Below, piece by piece: positions 29,575-39,566 of a stretch of 64,000 nt of DNA. How positions within the stretch are numbered: the first letter of the stretch is position 1; each line of letters begins with the position of its first letter. The notes under the pieces are model-generated. The model searched no databases and was not told the origin of the DNA. It saw only the letters and a program-made list of their open reading frames with translations. This DNA comes from Kangiella koreensis DSM 16069. GTDB lineage: Bacteria; Pseudomonadota; Gammaproteobacteria; Enterobacterales; Kangiellaceae. The translations under genes and the position numbers were made by a program. The stretch is from positions 310,001 to 374,000 of the forward strand of contig NC_013166.1 in the NCBI RefSeq assembly GCF_000024085.1, written 5' to 3'.

Positions 29575-31387
29575 GCTCCCCTTCATAAGCTGGAACGAGC
29601 TTTATACCTGTTTCCTGACAGGATACAACCCAATCACCGCCACCACCGACATAAGATGAATGTTTGTTGCTACCTGAAATCTCTTGTGGTCCATCTGATA
29701 ATGGCCCTTCAGCAGTTCCTTCATAAGTAAATTTTTGAAGATCAATCTTGAGAATCCCATCTTCAATTTTCCAAAGACCGGAGTGGGTGTAGGTGTTGTA
29801 ATCAACAGTGGTTTTGCCATCGCTCATCATGTGTGGGTCTTCGATGATGAATGAGCCGCCTCTTGCTAGAGTCACGATCGGGCCGTCGTTATCGAAGGTT
29901 ACTGTTCCGCCGTCCATCTCGAATATTTGTTTGGCGGCACCCCTGAATCGAAATCTATCCTTGGTATCTGCTGCTTCGATCATTCGTTTGGCTTTTTCCA
30001 GGTCTGCAAGCTGCTCGGGGGGAACCATTGCTCGGTACATTTCAATCGCCTCAAGCGCACCGTCGAAAGTATCTTCTGCTTCAGGGTCGGCTGTTGCCAC
30101 TTCCGTCCAACGGCCGATATGACAGCCGCAGGTTAAACCATTGGTGTTGTCCAGCGTGAGATTGACATTTAAATCATCGCCGGAGGGCATGATAGTTGCG
30201 AATAAAACCGGGGAGCTTGATGGTTCCAGTTCCACCGTTTCTGTCACCCTAATCCAGTTGTCCTCTGAGTCTTTGTAGGCGAGCTGTGCGTCACCGGGTG
30301 CGATAGTTAATGGTGATGCTGAGCCCTCTGGAAATGTAACTTCCCGCAATTGAACTGATAGTGGTGGTCCTTCAATTTTGGCGCCACAGGTTTCGCCAAG
30401 CTCCAGCGATTCGACCTCTGCCTGAAACGGTAGTGGGCGACCATCCGGCATGGTTATGGTTTGCTCAGCCTGAGCAATTGCCCAATCCAGCCAGCGCTCC
30501 GGCGGCAGAATTTCGGCAGCGCGGCGTGGCTCCTTCAGGTATTCACGCCCGCCCATGCCGAGGGAAATCCCCCAGCTGGTATCAAATTGCTGATCACCCC
30601 AGAAAAAGAAGGGTTGGGCATCATAGCTGTGCTGGGTGAGCGAGCATTCCGGCTGACGTTCGAAAAATTGTTCAATCTTGTTGTCACGTTCGGTTGCGCC
30701 CGGGACAACCTTGTGTGCAGCCCATTCTGCGGCACCTTCTACCCACCACAGTTCTCTCATTGCTGGTCTATAGGCGCCATTCTGCATGCTATGCATCCAC
30801 TCATGAGCCAACGCAAAACGGGTCTTTCGTTCACCAACGATGGTGTGCGGACGAACCACAATCAGACACAATCCTTCCGGTAATTTAACATCAAGGTCTT
30901 CACCCTCATCAACGTAATTTGATAGATCATGTTTTTCATCTTTTTTAGCACATTGCGTGAAAGCTAAGGTATCGCCCAGAAGATCAAGTTCGCTTTCAAC
31001 CAATAACACCGCTCGATCTGGCGGGGTGGCAAAGTAGGCTTGTAGTTCTTTGAGCGCTGGAGCAATTGACCGCAATCGTTCGAGCATCGGATCTCTGGTG
31101 CCTTCATCCCCACGCTTGCGAATACGGTAGATGACCTGATCACCAATCTGAAAGTCGGCACGCTGGAGAGTGCCCATATTAACAATTTCGTTCATATGAG
31201 CATCCCAGACACCGGGAGGTGGGGCAACACCCGAAGGGGCTGTGCAGGTAGCACTAACAATCGGGACGCAGAATACTGCGCTGATAAGACTCAATATTCT
31301 CAACCAATAGAGTCTTTTGTCGCTCCTTTGCACAGACTCATTAGAGGAGAAGTTAAATAAAGAGGGCAAACCTGAATCCATATCCAT
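29537..31387 (-). CDS. putative exported HEXXH metallopeptidase
   Basis: 616 residues from the ATG at 31387, which has AGGT upstream; a longer frame to 31546 adds 53 residues with no support. A hydrophobic segment (LYWLRILSLISAVFCVPIVSA) at about 26-46 fits a signal peptide or anchor. HEWMH at 195-199 is followed by WWVEGAAEWAA, with Glu217 or Glu221 as likely third zinc ligand, so it is gluzincin/peptidase MA-like. The region after about 320 is acidic and beta-rich, with several Cys. I cannot assign a MEROPS family. The last residues (GRDAVLRPH) are encoded by a palindromic repeat. Confidence 0.7.
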   Translation of the reverse strand: MDMDSGLPSLFNFSSNESVQRSDKRLYWLRILSLISAVFCVPIVSATCTAPSGVAPPPGVWDAHMNEIVNMGTLQRADFQIGDQVIYRIRKRGDEGTRDPMLERLRSIAPALKELQAYFATPPDRAVLLVESELDLLGDTLAFTQCAKKDEKHDLSNYVDEGEDLDVKLPEGLCLIVVRPHTIVGERKTRFALAHEWMHSMQNGAYRPAMRELWWVEGAAEWAAHKVVPGATERDNKIEQFFERQPECSLTQHSYDAQPFFFWGDQQFDTSWGISLGMGGREYLKEPRRAAEILPPERWLDWAIAQAEQTITMPDGRPLPFQAEVESLELGETCGAKIEGPPLSVQLREVTFPEGSASPLTIAPGDAQLAYKDSEDNWIRVTETVELEPSSSPVLFATIMPSGDDLNVNLTLDNTNGLTCGCHIGRWTEVATADPEAEDTFDGALEAIEMYRAMVPPEQLADLEKAKRMIEAADTKDRFRFRGAAKQIFEMDGGTVTFDNDGPIVTLARGGSFIIEDPHMMSDGKTTVDYNTYTHSGLWKIEDGILKIDLQKFTYEGTAEGPLSDGPQEISGSNKHSSYVGGGGDWVVSCQETGIKLVPAYEGERGPGRDAVLRPH

Positions 31388-31661
31388 AGCACCTGTCCGA
31401 ATTAATGTGATCAGTGGGGTAAGTATATTATGTTTTTTGACCCGATACTGTGGAACGGGTTGGGCGATGTACCATGACCATGCAATAAGCTCGCAACTAT
31501 TCGACCGCGTCATTCTGATGTTATTAAATCCCGCTAAAACCTTCATTTTACGGGGATTTGCGCTTGTTGCGATTGGGTCACTCAGGTATCCTTAGAGGCT
31601 TGTGTCGGTGGGCCGTAGCGATGGGCCTGTAACGAGTCATTAATTCAAGAATCTGCAAGCA

Positions 31662-34307
31662 ATGCAACTATCAGAACAATCTCTACCAGAACATTATCAA
31701 CCTTCTGAAATTGAAGGAAAAATCCAGCAAAAGTGGGAACAGAATAAGACTTTTAAAGCGGTGGAAGATGCTTCCCGTGAGAAGTATTACTGCCTGAGCA
31801 TGTTTCCCTATCCGAGTGGTCGTTTGCACATGGGTCATGTGCGTAACTATACCATTGGTGATGTGATTTCGCGTTTCCAGCGGATGCAGGGCAAGAATGT
31901 GTTGCAGCCGATTGGTTGGGATGCGTTTGGTTTGCCTGCGGAGAATGCGGCGGTTAAGAATAAGGCATCGCCTGCGCCCTGGACCTATGAAAATATCGAA
32001 TACATGAAAGGTCAGCTGAAAATGCTGGGCTTTGCTTACGACTGGGATCGCGAGCTGGCGACCTGTAAGCCAGAGTATTATCGCTGGGAACAGTGGTTCT
32101 TCACCAAGCTGTATGAGAAGGGACTGGTCTATAAGAAGACCTCATCGGTCAATTGGTGTCCGAATGACCAGACGGTGCTTGCGAATGAGCAGGTGGTTGA
32201 TGGTGCCTGCTGGCGCTGTGATACGCCGGTTGAGCAGAAAGAAATTCCGCAGTGGTTTATTAAAATCACTGCCTACGCAGAAGAATTGTTGAATGATCTG
32301 GATAAGCTGGATGGCTGGCCTGAGATGGTTAAGACCATGCAGCGCAACTGGATTGGCCGCTCGGAAGGGGTTGAGGTTGAATTCTCTGTAGAGACAGGCG
32401 ATGAAAGCGAAAATGGCAATGGCATTGAGCCGTTGCACGTATATACGACGCGTCCTGACACCCTATACGGCGTAACCTATCTGGCAGTCGCTGCCGCCCA
32501 TCCGCTTGCCACTAAAGCAGCGAAAAGTAATTCTGAGTTGGCGGCCTTCGTTGATGAGTGCAAGCACAGCAAAATGTCTGAAGCAGACATGGCGACCATG
32601 GAAAAGAAAGGGATGCCAACTGGAGTTTATGCGATTCACCCATTAAGCGGCAAAAAAGTGCCGGTGTGGGTGGCAAATTTTGTATTGATGGATTATGGCA
32701 CCGGCGCTGTGATGGCGGTTCCGGGGCATGACCAGCGTGATTATGAATTCGCGACCAAATACGGCATCGATATTGCGCCAGTGGTCAAGCCTGCCGATGG
32801 TTCCGAGCTGGATATCAGCGAACAGGCACATACCGAGAAAGGTGTTCTGTTTAATTCGGGCGAGTTCGATGGCCTGGATTTTGAAAAAGCATTTGCTGCT
32901 ATTACCGCGAAGTTAGAAGCCGAAGGCAAGGGCAAGAAGACGGTCAATTACCGCCTGCGTGATTGGGGTGTTTCCCGTCAGCGTTACTGGGGGGCGCCGA
33001 TTCCGATGGTTAATATGCCGGATGGTTCGGTGGTTGCTGCACCGGAAGATCAACTTCCAGTCCGTTTGCCAGAAGATGTGGTGATGGATGGCGTGACCAG
33101 CCCATTGAACACCGATGAAGAGTGGAAAAAAGCGATTGTTGATGGTGTTGAAGGTGTTCGTGAAACCGATACCTTTGACACCTTCATGGAGTCGAGCTGG
33201 TATTACGCGCGTTACACCAGCACTGGTTATGACGAGGGTATGTTAGATCCTGAGCAGGCCAATTACTGGCTGCCAGTGGATCAATATATTGGTGGTATCG
33301 AACATGCCACCATGCATCTGATGTATTTCCGTTTCTTCCACAAATTATTGCGCGATGCAGGTCTGGTCAATTCTGATGAGCCGGCTAAACAGTTGTTGTG
33401 TCAGGGCATGGTGTTGGCTGATGCCTTCTATTACACCGATGACAAAGGTGCCCGTCACTGGGTCTCACCGCTTGAAGTTGAAGTGGTCGAGCGTGATGAT
33501 AAAGGCCGTATTACTAAAGCAGTGGACAGCGAAGGTCGTGAGGTCACTCATGCTGGCATGACCAAAATGTCGAAGTCCAAGAATAATGGTATCGACCCAC
33601 AGTCTATGGTCGATGAATATGGCGCTGATACTATGCGCCTGTACACCATGTTTGCTTCGCCGCCGGATCAGGCGCTTGAGTGGCAGGATTCAGCGGTTGA
33701 AGGCTCGCTACGTTTCTTGCGTCGTCTGTGGAAACTGGTGCAGAGTCATCAGCAAAAAGGGCAAGTGGCGAAGCTGGATGTGACAAGCTTGAACAATGAT
33801 CAAAAAGCGCTACGCCGTAAAACTCATGAGACAATTGCGAAAGTCACTGACGATTATGCACGTCGCTATACCTTTAATACAGCGATTGCTGCGGTGATGG
33901 AATTACTCAATCATGTCAGCAAAGCCGAAGAGTCAAGCGAGCAGGATCGTGCGGTAGTACAGGAAGCGTTGGATGCGGCAGTAGCCATGTTGGCGCCTAT
34001 TGTGCCACATATCTGTACTGTCTTATGGCAGTCGCTAGGTGGGCTGGTTAATGAAGAGCGTGTTGATGTGGTCGATGCGGATTGGCCAACAGCGGATAAA
34101 TCTGCCATGGTGCAGGACGAAAAGCTGATCATCGTCCAGGTTAACGGTAAGGTTCGTGCCAAGATTACCGTTGCAGCTGATGCGAGCAAAGATGAAGTCG
34201 AAAAGCTGGCGATGGCCGATGAGCATGTGCAGAAGTTTATTGCTGATAATACGGTTCGCAAAGTGATTGTGGTGCCAGGTAAACTGGTGAACATTGTTAC
34301 TAATTAA
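31662..34307 (+). CDS. leuS: leucine-tRNA ligase
   Basis: Class I aminoacyl-tRNA synthetase, 881 residues. HIGH-like motif HMGH at 56-59 ([15 protein letters not shown]), the editing domain in the middle ([22 protein letters not shown]), and KMSKS at 635-639 ([15 protein letters not shown]). The C-terminal domain ends [17 protein letters not shown], which is family-typical. It is the first gene of a long co-oriented series running to lipA. Confidence 0.98.
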   Translation: MQLSEQSLPEHYQPSEIEGKIQQKWEQNKTFKAVEDASREKYYCLSMFPYPSGRLHMGHVRNYTIGDVISRFQRMQGKNVLQPIGWDAFGLPAENAAVKNKASPAPWTYENIEYMKGQLKMLGFAYDWDRELATCKPEYYRWEQWFFTKLYEKGLVYKKTSSVNWCPNDQTVLANEQVVDGACWRCDTPVEQKEIPQWFIKITAYAEELLNDLDKLDGWPEMVKTMQRNWIGRSEGVEVEFSVETGDESENGNGIEPLHVYTTRPDTLYGVTYLAVAAAHPLATKAAKSNSELAAFVDECKHSKMSEADMATMEKKGMPTGVYAIHPLSGKKVPVWVANFVLMDYGTGAVMAVPGHDQRDYEFATKYGIDIAPVVKPADGSELDISEQAHTEKGVLFNSGEFDGLDFEKAFAAITAKLEAEGKGKKTVNYRLRDWGVSRQRYWGAPIPMVNMPDGSVVAAPEDQLPVRLPEDVVMDGVTSPLNTDEEWKKAIVDGVEGVRETDTFDTFMESSWYYARYTSTGYDEGMLDPEQANYWLPVDQYIGGIEHATMHLMYFRFFHKLLRDAGLVNSDEPAKQLLCQGMVLADAFYYTDDKGARHWVSPLEVEVVERDDKGRITKAVDSEGREVTHAGMTKMSKSKNNGIDPQSMVDEYGADTMRLYTMFASPPDQALEWQDSAVEGSLRFLRRLWKLVQSHQQKGQVAKLDVTSLNNDQKALRRKTHETIAKVTDDYARRYTFNTAIAAVMELLNHVSKAEESSEQDRAVVQEALDAAVAMLAPIVPHICTVLWQSLGGLVNEERVDVVDADWPTADKSAMVQDEKLIIVQVNGKVRAKITVAADASKDEVEKLAMADEHVQKFIADNTVRKVIVVPGKLVNIVTN

Positions 34308-34362
34308 TGAGCTGCTAAACATTAGAACAGCGAATGATTAATGAAACCAAAGGAAGATAGTG

Positions 34363-34866
34363 ATGAAGCAATTAAATCTAAGCTTACTATTGATGATTGC
34401 AGTCATTGGTCTGAGTGCTTGCGGTTTCCAATTGCGTGGACAGGGCGCTGAATTATCCAACACTAAGGTCTGGTTGATCAGTCAGGACATGAACGCGAAT
34501 TTTGAGCGTCGCCTTCAACAACGTCTTGCCTATCAGGGCGCTGAATTGGTTGCACAGCCTGAACAATCTGAGCTGCAACTGGCGATTGTCAATTATGGTG
34601 TTGAGCGTCGCACCGTCGCTCGGGACAGTTTAGGTCGTGCTGCAGAACTGGAATTGATTTTTAGTTTAGAGTATCAAATGTTGACACCTGAAATGGTTAC
34701 CGAGCAAGAGCCAGAAACGCAGCGCATGACCAGTCGTCGTGAGTTTGCCTATGAGCGCAACCTGGAGTCTGGGCAGGAGCGTGAGCAACAGCGTTTAATT
34801 GCTGACATGCACGAAGAAGTGATTGGTCGCTTATTATTGCAGATTGCTGGCACTGTGAGTCGCTAG
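34363..34866 (+). CDS. lptE: LPS-assembly lipoprotein LptE
   Basis: Outer-membrane lipoprotein that plugs LptD for LPS insertion. 167 residues; the lipobox LSAC gives Cys20 after a hydrophobic signal, and the mature start CGFQLRG is highly typical. The ATG at 34363 is spaced 6 bp from AGGAAG, better than the GTG three bases earlier. The leuS-lptE-holA order is conserved. Confidence 0.93.
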   Translation: MKQLNLSLLLMIAVIGLSACGFQLRGQGAELSNTKVWLISQDMNANFERRLQQRLAYQGAELVAQPEQSELQLAIVNYGVERRTVARDSLGRAAELELIFSLEYQMLTPEMVTEQEPETQRMTSRREFAYERNLESGQEREQQRLIADMHEEVIGRLLLQIAGTVSR

Positions 34867-34881
34867 GAGAAATCGTAAAGC

Positions 34882-35976
34882 GTGAAAATTTATCCCGAAC
34901 AGCTGGAAAAAAACCTTAATACACTGTATCCGGTTTATCTGGTTGCTGGGGATGAGCCTTTGCAAAAGATGGAAGCAGTTGATGCTATTCGCGCTTATTG
35001 CAAACAACAGGGTCTGCTCGAACGACAAATTATTGAAGAAGCTGGAACCAGCAATCCGCTGACTGACCAAGCCGGTACCATGTCTTTATTCGCTGAGAGT
35101 CGGTTGCTTGAATGGCGCTTTGATAAAAGTATCAAAAAAGCGCACGGCGAATTTATCCAATCTTTTATCAACAGTGAACCGCAGGATGTACTGCTGATCA
35201 CTGCGCCAAAACTTTCCTCTGAAAAACGCTTAGCCTGGTATAAAACTGTTGAGCAGAAAGGCTTGGTGGTAGAAGCCTGGCCGGTGCCGGCTGAGCGACT
35301 GGGTAATTGGTTATCGACACGGGCACGCAAACTTGGAGTGGCATTAGAGCCTGATGCCTTGGCGACACTGATTGAGCGTTGTGAAGGCAATCTTTTGGCA
35401 GCGCAGCAGGATTTGCAGATGTTGTCCTTGTTGTCCGATGGACAGCCAGTCAGTTCGCACAATATTAAAGAATACGTTGGTGATAATGCGCGCTATTCTG
35501 TCTATGAATTATCGGATGCCTGTCTTAGCGGGCAAACTGATCGTGCTTTGCGCATGTTGGCCACCTTGCAGGCCGAAGGCGTTTATCCATTAGTACCCAT
35601 TAATCAACTGTTGCGTGAATGCCAGCTACTGGCGGACTGGGCTGAAAAAATGGCTAAGGGTGAAACACTGGCGAATATCATGCAGAGTCAGCGAGTCTGG
35701 CCAAAGCGACAGAAAATTCTGCAAGTGGCCATGGGCAAAGGCAGTGTTAAAAAATGGTATGCCTTGGTTCAACGGCTAACCTATCTTGATAAGTCAGCAA
35801 AGGGTCAGGCGGATGCCGATGTCTGGCAGGAACTGGCACATGTGGTGTGTTTGATGACCAATCGCAATCCGTTACGAGGAAGTGGTGCTAAACCTGCAGC
35901 ATCTAAAGCGTCAGCGCCGAAGGTTACAGCAGAACAAGGTTTATCCGATCTGAAAAAGTCCTTAGGAATGAATTAG
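34882..35976 (+). CDS. holA: DNA polymerase III subunit delta
   Basis: Clamp-loader subunit that opens the beta ring. 364 residues; start MKIYPEQLEKNLNTLYPVYLVAGDEPLQKMEA is characteristic, followed by LLEWRFDKSIKKAHGEFIQSF and a C-terminal helical collar domain (from about 215). The start codon is GTG. The last 30 residues are Ala/Ser/Lys rich. It lies between lptE (15 bp) and nadD (2 bp). Confidence 0.95.
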   Translation: MKIYPEQLEKNLNTLYPVYLVAGDEPLQKMEAVDAIRAYCKQQGLLERQIIEEAGTSNPLTDQAGTMSLFAESRLLEWRFDKSIKKAHGEFIQSFINSEPQDVLLITAPKLSSEKRLAWYKTVEQKGLVVEAWPVPAERLGNWLSTRARKLGVALEPDALATLIERCEGNLLAAQQDLQMLSLLSDGQPVSSHNIKEYVGDNARYSVYELSDACLSGQTDRALRMLATLQAEGVYPLVPINQLLRECQLLADWAEKMAKGETLANIMQSQRVWPKRQKILQVAMGKGSVKKWYALVQRLTYLDKSAKGQADADVWQELAHVVCLMTNRNPLRGSGAKPAASKASAPKVTAEQGLSDLKKSLGMN

Positions 35977-35978
35977 TT

Positions 35979-36653
35979 ATGAGTACCAGCTGTGGCATGG
36001 TTCATATCATTCTTGGTGGCACCTTTGATCCAGTGCATTTAGGCCACCTACGCATGGCGCAGGAAATGCTGAATCGCTTTCCTGAAGCGCAAGTATCTTT
36101 AATGCCGGCGGCTTATCCTCCCCATCGCCCGACTCCTGGTGCAACTACTGAGCAACGCATAGAAATGCTCGATTTAATATTACGTGCTAGCCCAAGTTTT
36201 CATCTTGATAGCCGAGAGCTGGAGCGCGAAGAGGCGAGCTATAGTGTGGTTACTTTACGGAACATTCGTTTAGAGATTGGTGATAACCCATTGATTTTCC
36301 TGATGGGAACGGATGCCTTTGCTAAACTCGACAGCTGGTATCATTGGCAGGAACTGTTAGAACTAAGCAATATTTTAGTGGTGGGGCGCCCCAGTAGTGA
36401 GCTGCCACAACAAGGGCCTGTTGCTGAACTGTATCAGGCGCACAAGGTCAGTAAGCCAGAAGACTTGGCGCATTACTCATGCGGTAGGATAGGTTTTTGC
36501 GAAATGCCACAGTTGGACATTTCCTCAACCTATATTCGTGAGCAAATAAAAAGCGGATTTTCACCGCGTTTTTTATTACCTGATGTTATACTAGACTACA
36601 TTCAACAGCATGGCCTCTATGGCTATCAAACACATTCACCCAAAGGTAATTAA
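35979..36653 (+). CDS. nadD: nicotinate-nucleotide adenylyltransferase
   Basis: Makes deamido-NAD from nicotinate mononucleotide and ATP. 224 residues with the nucleotidyltransferase motif GGTFDPVHLGHLRMA and the closing ISSTYIREQI (ISTTxxR). The family usually starts a few residues before the first strand; Met7 is an alternative start. Its TAA shares one base with the rsfS ATG. Confidence 0.96.
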   Translation: MSTSCGMVHIILGGTFDPVHLGHLRMAQEMLNRFPEAQVSLMPAAYPPHRPTPGATTEQRIEMLDLILRASPSFHLDSRELEREEASYSVVTLRNIRLEIGDNPLIFLMGTDAFAKLDSWYHWQELLELSNILVVGRPSSELPQQGPVAELYQAHKVSKPEDLAHYSCGRIGFCEMPQLDISSTYIREQIKSGFSPRFLLPDVILDYIQQHGLYGYQTHSPKGN

Positions 36654-37000
36654 TGGAAGCGGAGCAATTGAAAGATCTGGTTGTTGACCAGTTAGAAGGC
36701 AGTAAAGCCAAAGATATCAAAGTACTCAATGTAAAAGGTCTTAGTTCAGTGACTGATTACATGATCATAGCGAGCGGTACTTCCAGCCGCCACGTCAAAT
36801 CGGTAGCCCATAACCTTGTTTCAAGCGTTAAAGATGAAGGGGTTCAACCATTAGGGGTTGAAGGCGATGATGTGGCAGAGTGGGTGCTGGTTGATTTAGG
36901 TGATGTTGTGGCCCATATCATGATGCCGCAAACTCGCGATTTTTATCAGTTGGAAAAATTGTGGGACCCCAACTGGAAAGAAGTCAGCGCACAGCATTAA
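36653..37000 (+). CDS. rsfS: ribosomal silencing factor RsfS
   Basis: Binds L14 on the 50S subunit and blocks subunit joining when nutrients are low. 115 residues; KDIKVLNVKGLSSVTDYMIIASGTSSRHVKSVA and DVVAHIMMPQTRDFYQLEKLWD are the family signatures. It overlaps nadD by one base, and rlmH follows by 18 bp, the standard order. Confidence 0.97.
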   Translation: MEAEQLKDLVVDQLEGSKAKDIKVLNVKGLSSVTDYMIIASGTSSRHVKSVAHNLVSSVKDEGVQPLGVEGDDVAEWVLVDLGDVVAHIMMPQTRDFYQLEKLWDPNWKEVSAQH

Positions 37001-37018
37001 GTAAGAACTCTCCTTAGG

Positions 37019-37489
37019 ATGCAGGTTCGTCTATTAACCGTTGGCCAGAAAATGCCGGCTTGGGTTGAGCAGGGTTTTCAGGAATACGCCAAACGATTTC
37101 CCAATGACTTTAAACTTGAGCTGGTCGAAGTGCCGGCTGAAAAGCGTGGCAAGAACGCGGACATTGCACGGATTACTGAAAAAGAAGGTCGCTCGCTGTT
37201 GGAGCAAATTCAATCCGGCGACTGGGTGATTGCACTGGATGTAAAAGGTAAATCATTTTCAACCTCACAATTGGCGCAACAGATTGAGCATTGGCAACAG
37301 CATTATCCGAATGTGGTACTGTTAGTTGGTGGCCCCGAAGGCTTATCAGAACAGTGTCTGGCACGTGCCAATCAGAAGTGGTCATTGTCGGCTCTAACAT
37401 TTCCGCATCCGATGGTGCGTATTATTGTCGCTGAGTCGCTTTATCGCGCCTGGTCTGTGACGGTGAATCATCCTTATCATCGGGAATAA
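37019..37489 (+). CDS. rlmH: 23S rRNA pseudouridine(1915)-N3-methyltransferase RlmH
   Basis: SPOUT-class methyltransferase acting on pseudouridine 1915 of 23S rRNA in the 70S ribosome. 156 residues; the knotted SAM site is [13 protein letters not shown] followed by [28 protein letters not shown]. The C-terminal NHPYHRE is typical. Its stop codon lies inside the first unit of a 16-bp tandem repeat. Confidence 0.97.
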   Translation: MQVRLLTVGQKMPAWVEQGFQEYAKRFPNDFKLELVEVPAEKRGKNADIARITEKEGRSLLEQIQSGDWVIALDVKGKSFSTSQLAQQIEHWQQHYPNVVLLVGGPEGLSEQCLARANQKWSLSALTFPHPMVRIIVAESLYRAWSVTVNHPYHRE

Positions 37490-37545
37490 GTCTCATAGGG
37501 AATAAGCCTCACAGGGAGTGAGTCTCGTAGAGAATGGGTGTTATC
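37482..37545. repeat. 16-bp tandem repeat, about four units
   Basis: Units at 37482, 37498, 37514 and 37530. The first two differ at two positions (GGGAATAAGTCTCATA against GGGAATAAGCCTCACA); the third and fourth diverge further. The array begins inside the last codons of rlmH and fills part of the spacer before mrdA. Confidence 0.8.
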
Positions 37546-37667
37546 GGGATAAGCGTGCAAAGTAAGTAGTGTCATTGTAAGTAAGGCCGAAAGATTGATT
37601 GGGAATGTCGATCCAAGATTAATGAATGGGATATGAAATTATTTCAGCTGGTGTTAGTCCATAAGGT

Positions 37668-39566
37668 ATGTATAAACGACAAGCCATAAAAGACGTCGGT
37701 CGCGAAACTTCCATGTTTTTCGCGCGTTGCATCGTGGCTTTGTTTATTGTTTTTATTCTGTTGGTGGTATTGATCAGCCGCCAGTTCAAATTACAAGTCA
37801 TTGATTACCAGAAGTATCAAACTCAATCAGAAAATAATCGTATTAGTATCCAGCCGATAGCACCGGTGCGTGGCTTAATCTACGATCGCCATGGTAAGCT
37901 GCTCGCGCAAAACCGTTCAATATTCACCCTCGAAATCACACCGGAACAAACCAAAGATCTGCCGCAATTAGTTAATGAGCTAAGAACAGTTTTAACCATT
38001 AGTGATGAACAGGTCTTAAAGTTTTTAGAGCAAATCAAGTTTCGTCCCAAGTTTAACTCCTACGTTTTAAAATCAAATCTTACCGAAGATGAAGTGGCCA
38101 AGTTCTCTGTAGTTCAGCATATGTATCCTGGCGCTAGTCTTGAGGCACGGCTCGAGCGTTATTATCCCTATGGCGAAGAACTGGTTCATGTACTGGGTCG
38201 TATGGGTGCAATCAACGTACAAGAGCTAGAGGCTATGGATGAGGAAACGCGATTACGTTATGCCGCAACATCCAAAATGGGTAAGCTGGGTTTAGAGCGT
38301 TATTACGAAAATATTTTGCATGGCGAAGTCGGCAGCCAGCGAGTCGAAACCGATGTGCGTGGCCGGATTATTCGAGTACTGGAACGAACCGATCCCGTTA
38401 CCGGTATGGATATTTATCTACATTTGGATTTGGATTTGCAGCGCAAAGCAACACAACTGCTGAAAGAGGTTGATGCTAGTGGTGCTATTGTGGCTGTGGA
38501 GCCGTCAACTGGCGGTGTATTAGCTATGGTCAGTCAGCCTGGCTATGATCCCAACCTATTTACCGGTGGTATTTCCAGTAGCGACTATCAGAAGTTACTG
38601 ACCCCAGACCGGCCTCTCTATAATCGCGCGGTACAGGGAACTTATGCTCCTGCTTCAACCATTAAGCCACATCTGGCATGGCTCGGACTTAAAGAAGGTG
38701 TGATTACGCCACAAACCAAAGTCCGTGACCCCGGCTGGTTTTCATTGCCCAACAATGATCGTCGTTACCGCGACTGGAAGGCGTGGGGACACGCTCCCTT
38801 TATGGATGTTGCTGGCTCAATTGTTGAATCTTGCGACACCTTCTTTTATGACCTTGCAGTACGAATCGGTATCGACCGAATTAATGAAGGCATGATGCAG
38901 TTTGGTTTTGGGCAGAAAACCGGCATTGATATGGAAGAAGAGAAAATTGGCATTATGCCCTCTCGTGAGTGGAAACGTACTACGCGTAAGGAACCCTGGT
39001 ATAACGGAGATACTGTGAATATTGGGATTGGCCAGGGCTATTGGACAGCGACCCCATTGCAGTTAGCAAATGCCACGGCAGTTCTCGCCAATGATGGTAT
39101 TCGTTACCAATTACAGTTGGTTAAAGAATTTGTCGATGGTGCTATCCATGAGCAAAATGTACCAGTCATGGCTTATCATCAAATTGAAGTCGGCGATGGG
39201 CAGTGGTTGGATCTGGTTAAGCAAAGTATGCATGATGTGGTCCACGGAGCGAAAGGTACTGCTCGCGGTGCTTTTACCGATACAGCTTATGAAGCAGCAG
39301 GCAAAACGGGAACTGCACAGGTGAAAAGTATTGCCGAAGATGAAGAATATGATGCCGAAACACTAGAAAAGAAATTTCATGATAATGCTTTGTTTATTGG
39401 TTACGCGCCGTTTGATAGTCCACGAATTGCGCTGGTGGTAGTGATGGAAAACGCAGGTGGCGGTAGCAGTAATGCAGCTCCGATAGCGCGTGAATTGATG
39501 GATTATTATTTGTTGGAAGACTCCGAGCAACAATCAGAGGATGCAAGCAATGTCACTACTCAGTAG
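37668..39566 (+). CDS. mrdA: peptidoglycan transpeptidase PBP2
   Basis: Class B penicillin-binding protein of the rod-shape elongasome. 632 residues; one N-terminal membrane helix (about 20-42), the pedestal domain (VRGLIYDRHGKLLAQN), then the transpeptidase with active-site Ser330 in STIK, SCD in the SxN position, and KTG at 546-548 (AAGKTGTAQ). It acts with RodA, encoded directly downstream and overlapping. Confidence 0.97.
   Translation: MYKRQAIKDVGRETSMFFARCIVALFIVFILLVVLISRQFKLQVIDYQKYQTQSENNRISIQPIAPVRGLIYDRHGKLLAQNRSIFTLEITPEQTKDLPQLVNELRTVLTISDEQVLKFLEQIKFRPKFNSYVLKSNLTEDEVAKFSVVQHMYPGASLEARLERYYPYGEELVHVLGRMGAINVQELEAMDEETRLRYAATSKMGKLGLERYYENILHGEVGSQRVETDVRGRIIRVLERTDPVTGMDIYLHLDLDLQRKATQLLKEVDASGAIVAVEPSTGGVLAMVSQPGYDPNLFTGGISSSDYQKLLTPDRPLYNRAVQGTYAPASTIKPHLAWLGLKEGVITPQTKVRDPGWFSLPNNDRRYRDWKAWGHAPFMDVAGSIVESCDTFFYDLAVRIGIDRINEGMMQFGFGQKTGIDMEEEKIGIMPSREWKRTTRKEPWYNGDTVNIGIGQGYWTATPLQLANATAVLANDGIRYQLQLVKEFVDGAIHEQNVPVMAYHQIEVGDGQWLDLVKQSMHDVVHGAKGTARGAFTDTAYEAAGKTGTAQVKSIAEDEEYDAETLEKKFHDNALFIGYAPFDSPRIALVVVMENAGGGSSNAAPIARELMDYYLLEDSEQQSEDASNVTTQ

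Noticed and set aside
31388..31546. 53-residue extension of the HEXXH protein
   Set aside because: The upstream frame lacks a ribosome site and puts polar residues before the signal-like segment; the ATG at 31387 is better.
34995..35462. 155-codon minus-strand ORF inside holA
   Set aside because: Shadow of holA, whose product is clearly recognisable on plus.
37482..37545. CRISPR-like array
   Set aside because: The 16-bp units abut without spacers, so it is a plain tandem repeat. No other regularly spaced repeats or cas genes are visible in the window.
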